From Plutella xylostella (taxonomy: Eukaryota; Arthropoda; Insecta; Lepidoptera; Plutellidae), in NCBI RefSeq assembly GCF_932276165.1, contig NC_063983.1:9183501-9247500 (forward strand): 64,000 nucleotides of DNA, in the 5' to 3' direction. Shown here piece after piece: positions 56,511 through 64,000 of the stretch. The position numbers and the translations under genes are program-made. Every line of letters starts with the position of its first letter. Within the stretch, counting starts at the first letter, position 1. The notes beneath the pieces were generated by a model, which saw nothing but the letters and a program-made list of their open reading frames with translations, ran no database searches and had not been told where the DNA came from.

Positions 56511-57139
56511 GCAGCGTTCCCACTACGCCGGACCGGCAGATCTGCCGCGCCGGTAAATCTGCCGGAAGAGCTAGTGGCTGTACAATTTATATGAAGCTAT
56601 TCACATTATCCCGGGTCCGGCATTTTTGCCGAGCCCGGCATTTCTACCGAACGTTTTGTCACTACGAATTGCCGGTAGAACGACCGGGCCCGGAGTAATG
56701 TGAACGAGTTTGTGCCGGTATCTGTCCCCCGCTCGCCCCGCTCGTGCTCCCCTCGCCCCGCCCGTGTTCCACTCACGTCATTCGGCTCGCATGTTCTGGT
56801 AAAAGTAGACGTTTAGCATGGATATTCAAGCAGAAACTTTAATTACACTTGTCCAAGAGAGACCTGTTCTGTGGGATAAGACCGAAGACGTCTATAAAGA
56901 CAAACACTAGTGAAAATCTTTCCCGTAAAATAGGGTGCACCCAATGTTTTCTTTTATTTTGCCTTCTATTAAGATACCACCACAACACAACAATTTCGTC
57001 GTCCATTGTGCGCGCAGGTCCAAATTCAACTGAGGGTGAGGACTGTCTGAATTTCTTCCGGGATCCGATGTAATGTGAACACTCTGTCCGGTGTCCGGTT
57101 TTCGGCAGATCTGCCGGTCCGGCGTAGTGGGAACGCTGC
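56511..57139. mobile_element. PIF/Harbinger-type element with MADF relic
   Basis: A perfect 40-bp inverse pair spans 56508-56547 and 57103-57142 (AAGGCAGCGTTCCCACTACG ...). Counting from GGCAGC, the flanks are TAA and TTA, near the TWA preference of this superfamily. The ends are rich in CCGGCAGATCTGCCGG palindromes. Inside is the start of a MADF-domain frame, the kind of second gene that Harbinger elements carry. Confidence 0.7.
56818..56910 (+). pseudogene. MADF-domain N-terminal relic
   Basis: A 30-codon frame: MDIQAETLITLVQERPVLWD, then KTEDVYKDKH and a stop. LI.LV.ERPVLWD...E.Y.D is the first helix of a MADF/Myb-like DNA-binding domain. The remainder is lost. In Harbinger transposons such a protein helps the transposase bind DNA. 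Confidence 0.65.
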
Positions 57140-57186
57140 CTTAAAGGGTTAGACTATTTAATAAAAAAAATAATAAAAAAAACACG

Positions 57187-57433
57187 CACTCACGCCTTGT
57201 ACTAATGTACTCCCTTGCGGGGTAGGCAGAGGTGCATTGCTGCACCCACTTTTCGCCAGAGTGTATGTTAGTCCCAATGTAATAGGGGGCGGGCCTATTG
57301 CCATTTTGCGGGCACATCCAAGACCCGAGAACAAATATCTGTGTTTAAACAAATATCTGCCCCAGCCGGGAATCGAACCCGGGACCATCGGCTCAGTAGT
57401 CAGGGTCACTAACCACTACGCCATTCGGTCGTC
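57187..57433 (-). mobile_element. tRNA-derived SINE, tail type I, near full length
   Basis: On the minus strand the head starts GACGACCGAATGGCGTAGTG, B box GGTTCGATTCC, tail GGCAATAGGCCCGCCCCCTA and GCAAGGGAGTACATTAGTAC. The most complete type I copy in the window. Confidence 0.83.
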
Positions 57434-57436
57434 TTT

Positions 57437-58663
57437 ATATTTGTATTTAATATCTTTCGTCTTTGTATTTAATATAGATTGAATATTCTTCGACAACCTC
57501 GTCTAGTTCCTTCGTCTGCAACAGATCTTTCACCTATGACTTCTTACATTACAACCTGTTAGCGCTGTTGGGGGTTACCTATATCTTGTGTTGAGTGTAC
57601 GGCGGCGGTTGATCTTGCGAACTGTGGGGAGGACGACGACCCCTCGCTCCCGGGGCTACATTGTGTGGAAGTGGAAACGGGAATGCTATTAGTTATTATT
57701 GGTTGGGTATATCTGGTCTTTGGGGCTGATATAGGTTAAGTTTTTAACCCTCGACGAAAAAAGAGGACTGTTATAAGTTTAATGTGGCTGTGTATCTGTC
57801 TGTGCTAGCGTAGCTCTCCAACGGCTGAACCGATTTTCGCAGTACCTAGAGGGCAATTTATTTGAAAGGTTTTAGATGAGATGTAGAGTCAATAATTTTG
57901 GGATGAAAAGTCAGTTTCAGAGACCTCGAGAGTTTCATTAGTATGATAAGTAGAAGAAGCCTTAATTTTACATGTAGTGTACACCTATAATTATCAGTGC
58001 ATTTAGTTTTAAGTCTAGTTTTAAAACAGTGATTGTATAATGTAACTGATGTTGGTGAACCTAATAAATAAATAAAAATAAATAAATGATAACTACTTAT
58101 ATCTACCTAATATTGAAACACCAACCACTGCTAAGTAACAGGTTTAAATTTTGCATTTAACGGGAAGGTTAAAACTCAATAATGCGTCTATATAGATGCC
58201 ATTTCTATGCTTTCCAGTAGAAGCCTACTCCACACTAGTGGTCCGCTACTCTGGAAAAGCCGTTTATTTCTCAACACTCTGTTGTTTTATTCTAAACTCT
58301 AAATATATTACACTAACGGTCACGTCCCACCTCATGTTTATGTATCAGCGTTGTTTTCTTTAGCACCTGTATTTTGTTTACTAAACACTTTTTTCGCTGA
58401 AAATTATTTTCGGTGCTAAGTAGGTATCTTGTTAGTTTCAGTAGTTTGTAGGTTAGGTAAATAATAAGTATGTATGCCATTTAATAATGTAAATATAATT
58501 TATAAATTAATATAAAAATTGTAACATTATGAGGTTGTACCTATTTATAATAACAAAATGTACACATATCAAAATCACTATTTCGTTATCTAATCGTCTG
58601 AATATATAAATACAGTTTACTAGACTAGTATCAATTCAGTATACATTTTGTTAAAAAAATACG
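57437..58663. other. Intron stretch without recognised gene
   Basis: Contains a CGGCTGAACCGATTTTCGC repeat phrase near 57822. No gene recognised. Confidence 0.45.
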
Positions 58664-58674
58664 AAAAAACAAAA
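58664..58674 (-). terminator. Pol III terminator of tRNA-Phe
   Basis: Two T runs on the minus strand (TTTT and TTTTTT) begin 9 bases after the tRNA 3' end, the usual RNA polymerase III stop. Confidence 0.75.
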
Positions 58675-58682
58675 GAAGATTC

Positions 58683-58755
58683 TGCCGAAACCCGGGATTG
58701 AACCGGGGACCTTTAGATCTTCAGTCTAACGCTCTCCCAACTGAGCTATTTCGGC
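58683..58755 (-). tRNA. tRNA-Phe-GAA: tRNA-Phe (anticodon GAA)
   Basis: On the minus strand the sequence GCCGAAATAGCTCAGTTGGG ... GTTTCGGCA folds as a complete cloverleaf of 73 nt. The acceptor stem GCCGAAA pairs with TTTCGGC, the anticodon loop CTGAAGA holds GAA, and the T arm carries GGTTCAATCC. The A-box (TAGCTCAGTTGGG) and B-box promoters are intact and a T run follows, so it is probably a working gene. It lies antisense within the second large intron of the GTPase gene. Confidence 0.96.
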
Positions 58756-58759
58756 GATG

Positions 58760-59826
58760 TACTCTGTTGCGAAAATACAAATCACTATACACAGTCAACT
58801 TTATGCGGTGACGACATAACCTTGAATGTTTTTGCATAAAGATAACACTATCCGCCACAGAAACTCTTGGTCTCGATTTTATTAATTTTAATTAAAACCC
58901 AGTCGAATCGAACTGCAAATGAACAGTTCTCGGATGGATGATCACAGCCGTTCACCGAGGCATGCCCGGTGGGAAGCCAATCTCTCAACCAAATGTGCTC
59001 AATCGGAGGGTAACAGATTCCATTCGATTAGCGTCGCCTCGTGTCTCTTGTGCAGCGCTCGAGGTTATTTTGGTTGTCTTTATGCAGGTAATATATGTAC
59101 TCGTACCTAGACCTTGGTACATAATATTATGTGATTTGATTAAGTAGTAAAGACAAGAAGGGTCGAATGGTTGGTACTCAGTACTGAGAAAGAAGCTATG
59201 TGTAAGCCTTGTCTGTCTAAGGACCAGTTTTTTGATGCGCAAAAATTACGGAAAAAAAAACAGCGTTATATTTATTTATTTATCTAATACTTTATTGGAC
59301 AAATATGAGAGATATAAATGTACAAAAGGTGGACTTAATGCTTAAAGCATTTTATAGTTTTACTTACATAAGTATGTACTAAAGTAAGTAGGTAATTGTT
59401 TTGATGAACACATTATTTATAATCTAATAAATAAAACCTAATTATTAAATTAAAGATTATAGTATTTCGTGTAGCGTGAAAACACCTAGTTTCAGTGCAA
59501 TAATTCATCGATATTCGGCATAACATTTCGCCGATCACTGAACTGTGAACCTGCAAACAGGACCTCAGTATGCAGTGAATGTACCAGAGGTGCAGCAATA
59601 ACACGGAGATGTCGAATTCACTGACCTATTTACTCACACCACCCTGTATTTCGATGGTTTATTGCATGGGTTCCAAACTTTATAATATCTTTGGTTTATT
59701 GCATGGGTTCGCAACCTATTTTAATCTAGTACCTACTAGTAGGTATTTTTGGCGTGTCAATAAAAACACGCAGTTAAAAATACTTCTGTACTACTATTTG
59801 CCCAGATTCCCTGGGGAAAAATAATT
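58760..59826. other. Intron stretch with a LINE-tail repeat
   Basis: 59262-59355 repeats the GGTGGACTTAATGCTTAAAG tail (compare 55865). Otherwise no feature. Confidence 0.45.
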
Positions 59827-59829
59827 ATA

Positions 59830-60062
59830 ATGTTGGGTAAAGTTAAGGAGAAAAGACAAAGGACTCGTGCTCCTGCTAGATGGTGTGGCCAAACCCAATC
59901 TCATCTGCAACTCCGCCTGCACGAAGCTCTTCACACTGCTGCAGACAGGAGCACCTGGAGGATACTGTCCCGGCCTAACCTCAATGGGGCGTTGACGGAC
60001 GGAATTCTACGGGGGAGCGACTTTGATAATTATGACTATTTACGGTGCTCGATTTTTATTTT
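59830..60062 (+). pseudogene. Retrotransposon protein C-terminal fragment
   Basis: GKVKEKRQRTRAPARWCGQT, then LHEALHTAADRSTWRILSR, matches the pattern of the reverse-transcriptase C-terminal tail in RTE-like elements (GR...RW.DQ ... A.DR..WR). It starts abruptly, as in 5'-truncated LINE copies, and belongs to a family different from 4351-7560. Confidence 0.6.
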
Positions 60063-60494
60063 GTAGATCTGTAGTACACTGTACTCAGTAGCTCAAACAT
60101 TTGGAGACAGATTACCACCTATCAAGTGAATACAATTATTATCAGCAAAAAGGCGGTACTACAGACGTAGGTATACATAGTTATAAAAGTTATGAAGATA
60201 ATAAACATCACGTATCAATTCATCACGTGATTAGCTACAAGATATTGGATCAAGATCAAACATATCCCCCGGATTATCTCACAGCTCTAAACCCCCACAA
60301 TGGCTTATATCTAACATCAACATTGTGCACACGGCGTATTGTGTACGGCCATATTGAACACGCTTTGATCTACAAATAGCCCTTGTATCTGTGACCGCAA
60401 ATGGTTGATAGCCACATTTGAAATGGATTGAATTTGCGTTAAAATTTAAAAGTAACATCATTAATTTTGCAAAGATTATTTCTAATTATATATA
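60063..60494. other. Intron stretch without recognised gene
   Basis: A 92-codon frame at 60101-60379 has no recognised domain. No other signal. Confidence 0.45.
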
Positions 60495-60725
60495 CAATGC
60501 GACAAACTTATCTATTCCGTTGAGAGCGAACTAAATTGATCCATATCTCATATTACTTACTAATGAATTATATGTATTATATTGATATAAATAGATTAGG
60601 TACATGGGTTTATTAAAACCACAAGAGCGAATTACCCCTACTGGCAAACTTAAAATTCTATAGAATGAAGAAATATTAAACATTTACGTGAGCTCTCACC
60701 GGAACAGGATAAGTTTGTGACACTG
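60495..60725. mobile_element. TA-flanked MITE, CAGTGCCACAAACTTATCTG family, copy 3
   Basis: Same body and orientation as copy 1, ends CAATGCGACAAACTTATCTA and inverse, with TA at 60493-60494 and 60726-60727. Confidence 0.78.
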
Positions 60726-61458
60726 TATTTGGCTACTGATAATAATTTTTAAAAAAATATGCTGATTGATAATCTGTATTTTAGTAGTTTTTAAAACGGA
60801 CTTGATTGGCACTTCATCCTGAATTACGAGGAGGCCCATCTGATGACATGCAGACAAACGTTAAATACACTCACTCACGAGCAATAAAAATATTTGTGCA
60901 ATAAAGTATTAAATAAAATAACATAAATAAAAAGTTAAATAGAACACAACATTCACGTTTTACGTGACTGAGTATAAATGCTAAGGGTGCGGTAGCAATG
61001 AATGAGTAAACCCGTAAACAACGAATGTAAGTGCATTCCGCGACCAAGTGCGGTTTAGATTTCAGTGTAATGGCGGCTCTGGGCACTGACCCACTTCAGG
61101 AAGTGCAAATGTCGACGCTTCCTGTAAATTGATTTTAATTTATCTATCTACTGAATTTATAGTTAAGCTGAGTTTATACGACAGCAAATGCAGGTTTTGA
61201 TATAGGTTTATTATTAATAAGTATATCAGCCAACTATTTTCTACCAGCTTGAATTCAATCGCTACTAAAATTACACTCACGAGCAATGAAAAAGTTCCAG
61301 TGACAATGCACCAAATTACAGAAAAGACTATCTAGCTTAATGATGCTGTCTGCAATATTGAATACATATAAATGTGCACCAGAATATTATAAATTAAAAA
61401 TGTAAACAAAAAATGTTGAATAAAAAGTTAAGTAGTGACGCAATTGGGTAAGTAATAC

Positions 61459-61715
61459 GAGGTATAAAAACGAATGGTATAACATTCACAAGGTATACGC
61501 CCATATGATATAAATTTATTAAGTATAACGATCACTGTGCATAACAAACGAAGGGCATAATTACTAAATACATAATTTCGTTAAGAATAACGTTCAAAAA
61601 GTATAATTTCAATTGATATAACGATTAAAATGCATAACGTTTATAACATATATTCTACAACGGATATAATTATCATAATGTATAATGCACAAAAAGTATA
61701 AAAGATTGTCGTATC
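61459..61715. repeat. Left arm of phased YATAA units
   Basis: About 16 units of 15 or 16 bases, each starting TATAA or CATAA (for example TATAACATTCACAAGG, CATAACAAACGAAGGG, TATAATTTCAATTGA). The right arm (about 62510-62745) has the inverse words in a 16-base rhythm. Confidence 0.75.
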
Positions 61716-61740
61716 GTATTTTCATTATTATTGACGTTAT

Positions 61741-62486
61741 GTGTGGGGAACGCTCCGCTCCGCTTCGCTGCGCTCCGCTTTAGTTTCGCCGAACATGTGC
61801 ACCTAACACGCTCCTCCTCGCTTTGCTCGTCGTCGCACCTATCTTTAGGTTTTGGTACTAGGGGTTTTGACATTATTATTATTATTGGCGCTATTTGGGG
61901 AGACGCTCCGCTCCGCTTCGCTGCGCTCCGCTTTGGTTTCGACGAACATGTGCACCTAACACGCTCCTCCTCGCTTTGCTCGTCGTCGCACCTATCTTTA
62001 GGTTTTGGTACTAGGGGTTTTGACATTATTATTATTATTGGAGCTATGTGGGGAGACGCTCCGCTCCGCTTCGCTGCGCTCCGCTTTGGTTTCGACGAAC
62101 ATGTGCACCTAACACGCTCCTCCTCGCTTTGCTCGTCGTCGCACCTATCTTTAGGTTTTGGTACTAGGGGTTTTGACATTATTATTATTATTGGAGCTAT
62201 GTGGGGAGACGCTCCGCTCCGCTTCGCTGCGCTCCGCTTTGGTTTCGACGAACATGTGCACCTAACACGCTCCTCCTCGCTTTGCTCGTCGTCGCACCTA
62301 TCTTCAGGTTTTGGTACTAGGGGTTTTGACATTATTATTATTATTGGAGCTATGTGGGGAGACGCTCCGCTCCGCTTCGCTGCGCTCCGCTTTGGTTTCG
62401 ACGAACATGTGCACCTAACACGCTCCTCCTCGCTTTGCTCGTCGTCGTACCTATCTTTAGGTTTTGGTGCTAGGGGATTTGACGGT
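61741..62486. repeat. Five tandem 153-bp repeats, open on both strands
   Basis: GCTCCGCTCCGCTTCGCTGC recurs at 61752, 61905, 62058, 62211 and 62364, a constant 153 bases. As 153 is 51 codons and no stop falls in certain frames, long frames run on both strands (for instance a 51-residue unit with EEERVRCTCSSKPKRSAAKR). The conservation is at DNA level, so these frames are probably by-products and not genes. Confidence 0.85.
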
Positions 62487-62796
62487 GTTGGGTAATTAAA
62501 CACAGATTATGAACTTTATACTAAATGATAGTATATATTTTAATCGATATACGTAATGTATGTTATACGAATTGATATTAGTCCTCGTAAGTATTATATA
62601 TTTTGATTTTATATAAAATGTACGTTATACCAATTGAATCTTATACCTTATGAAAATATAGATTTTGTTGTTATACGTAACGTTCATTATATGTTGTGAA
62701 CGTTATTAATGTGAAATTATACATTTCGTTTTTATACGTCGCAATACGCACCCGACGCAATTTTGTAAATTGAACTGTCACTTTGCTCGTAAGTGT

Positions 62797-62826
62797 ACAC
62801 AGACCTGTGTAAATACAGGTCTGTGT
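62797..62826. repeat. 12-bp perfect hairpin beside MITE end
   Basis: ACACAGACCTGT and ACAGGTCTGTGT separated by GTAAAT, starting at the TA that ends the split MITE. Confidence 0.8.
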
Positions 62827-62829
62827 AAG

Positions 62830-63933
62830 TGTATAATTTCTGTGGCATGGCAGATATAACTTATTACTAAAAGGAGATGTTACCTGTTACCGAAACCTTA
62901 ATCCTGTCTTAACAGTCCCAGTGCGCTACCGTCTTAAATAGATACTCTACGGAGGGTCTTTACTCAATCAACTTGGTAGATGCTCGGTAGCCTTAACCAT
63001 TCGTTAACTGGATTAAAGGGAATTAATCATTTCATCTCGAGAGATACGGTTTAGGGTAGCATTGTTACTTGTCAAGGTAATATTATGTACCTATGTATTG
63101 ATGAACATTGGAAATATGGGGACATGTGATATTTATCTTAGCAAAAACAAAAGTTTACGTTTTCTCGCATACAAAGTGGCGCCCCTAGCGGAAACTATCA
63201 TTAATCTTTTGACAGGTAATTGATGAAGATGACATACATTAAAGAAACCTAAACTTTTTTCATTTTGTTAATAGCAATTAACACTGTGCTAGAGGCTCAG
63301 CTATTAATTATACTACAGCATTACCATTTCACGCCAGTAAAAAAATTACGACACTTTTATCGGAAAACTTTAAAAAGATCATTGTATTTTTTTCTAAACA
63401 GCTATTTTTACTGTAATTATTATTGTGTCTTCATTGCTAGATTGAGAATAACCTGTAGGTATATCGACTACATAGCAGTAAGTAAAATATTATAGCTATC
63501 AAAATCCAAAACTAAAGCATACCACATCTTTCATCGTTCAATAAGCTGACGAAGATTAAACGCCCACAAATTAATATTCAGGAAACATGAATTTTGCAAT
63601 GAATGAATTGAATTGTAACTATTTAAATCTGAAATAGGGGTACTTATAAGATGGGAGGCTTTTAAGATTAAAAATTTAACATAGGCTACTTGTAAAGGGG
63701 TAATAATGTTTGTACCTATATTTGTAACTGAAAAATACTGAAATCGGTCAGCACAACGCACTAATGCGGCCTCGCCCTAAGTGTTCCTCGGAAAACAGGA
63801 ATGGTACCCATAAGAGCTAATACTAACAAAAAATATGCGAAATCGATGGATATCAGGACATACGCCTATCCCCTTAAACATAATATTGTAGCAACTACCT
63901 ATAGAAACTAATCTCTATTTATTTTCTCCGTAG
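62830..63933. other. Intron stretch before the third GTPase exon
   Basis: AT-rich with short frames. The last bases (TTTATTTTCTCCGTAG) form a good acceptor. Confidence 0.5.
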
Positions 63934-64000
63934 GTACAAGTTCGTACGACACGGTGCGGCCGCTCGCCTACTCCGAAGCTAAAATCTTCGTGCTCTGCTT
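63934..64000 (+). CDS. Rnd-like Rho GTPase, switch II exon (partial)
   Basis: Starts after an acceptor and runs off the window. Joined in phase 1 to 47047 it completes WDTSG and continues TSSYDTVRPLAYSEAKIFVL then CF. The Rho-family RPLSYP block is recognisable, and the length between WDTSG and RPL is exactly that of Rnd3. The Gln that follows the Gly in GTP-hydrolysing members (WDTAGQE) is absent, here Thr. The rest of the G domain (NKxD, SAK) and any C-terminal lipid motif lie outside. Confidence 0.88.

Larger units (their letters stand above)
61446..62753. mobile_element. 9-bp-duplication element with phased arms and 153-bp repeats
   Basis: The direct repeat GACGCAATT (61437-61445 and 62754-62762) bounds 1308 bp. 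The ends are inverse: GGGTAAGTAATACGAGGTAT against GGGTGCGTATTGCGACGTAT, both continuing into AAAAACGAA. Each arm of about 250 bp is a chain of 15-16-bp units headed YATAA. The centre holds five 153-bp GC-rich repeats. A 9-bp duplication suggests a Mutator-like (MULE) or similar family; no transposase is present. Confidence 0.8.
61274..62795. mobile_element. CACTCACGAGCAATGAAAA-type MITE split by insertion
   Basis: Left end CACTCACGAGCAATGAAAAA with TA at 61272-61273; right end TGTCACTTTGCTCGTAAGTG with TA at 62796-62797. It resembles the 240-bp family at 48098-48337. The element at 61446-62753 has jumped into it. Confidence 0.7.

Noticed and set aside
59579..59824. 81-codon frame with a hydrophobic start
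   Set aside because: No domain, no splice context, and it includes a local direct repeat (TTTATTGCATGGGTTC); probably chance.
61741..62486. CRISPR-like array
   Set aside because: Repeats are 153 bp and contiguous with no unique spacers, in a eukaryotic transposon.
61673..62503. Repetitive proteins on both strands of the 153-bp array
   Set aside because: Unit length divisible by three plus GC-rich composition explains the open frames; no start context or domain supports a gene.

Overview
The window looks like nuclear DNA of an insect, most likely a moth or butterfly. It is AT-rich, has spliceosomal introns, a nuclear tRNA gene, tRNA-headed SINEs, many short TA- or TTA-flanked inverted-repeat elements, and Helitron-like repeats with a CTGT microsatellite of the kind I know from Lepidoptera. 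No bacterial-style genes are present. The species assignment is inference.

Host genes are sparse. (1) On the minus strand at 20317-21285 lies an uninterrupted 322-codon frame resembling the mitochondrial outer-membrane import pore Tom40. (2) The right half is spanned by part of a Rho-family small GTPase gene on the plus strand. Its exons are at about 30271-30432, 46960-47047 and 63934 to beyond the window end, separated by two introns of about 16.5 and 16.9 kb. The exons join in phase and give a GDTQCGKT P-loop and a WDTSG motif, as in the Rnd/RhoE subgroup that binds but does not hydrolyse GTP. The P-loop exon is followed by two further near-identical copies and a short fourth fragment. (3) A tRNA-Phe(GAA) gene sits antisense in the second intron.

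Most of the rest is mobile DNA, often nested, and several boundaries can be read directly. From left to right: a TA-flanked element inside another (1146-2421); an intact RTE-like retrotransposon (4351-7560) inserted in a Helitron-like repeat with a 13-bp target duplication; SINEs; a 5S-headed SINE (13690-14063); a complete Tc1-type transposon with an intact DD34E transposase (23872-25518); a hAT-type element (34698-35634); a DIRS-type tyrosine-recombinase retrotransposon with inverted terminal repeats and an internal complementary region (36191-40603); PIF/Harbinger-type elements (49896-50103, 55541-55659, 56511-57139); a P-element-like transposon with a broken THAP-domain gene (50831-54050) carrying another transposon in its intron; and a 9-bp-duplication element (61446-62753) whose arms are built of 15-16-bp phased units around five 153-bp repeats, itself inserted in a TA-flanked MITE.

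The genes do not form an operon or a pathway. The main functional story is one long-intron GTPase gene whose introns have collected transposons, with its P-loop exon locally multiplied.
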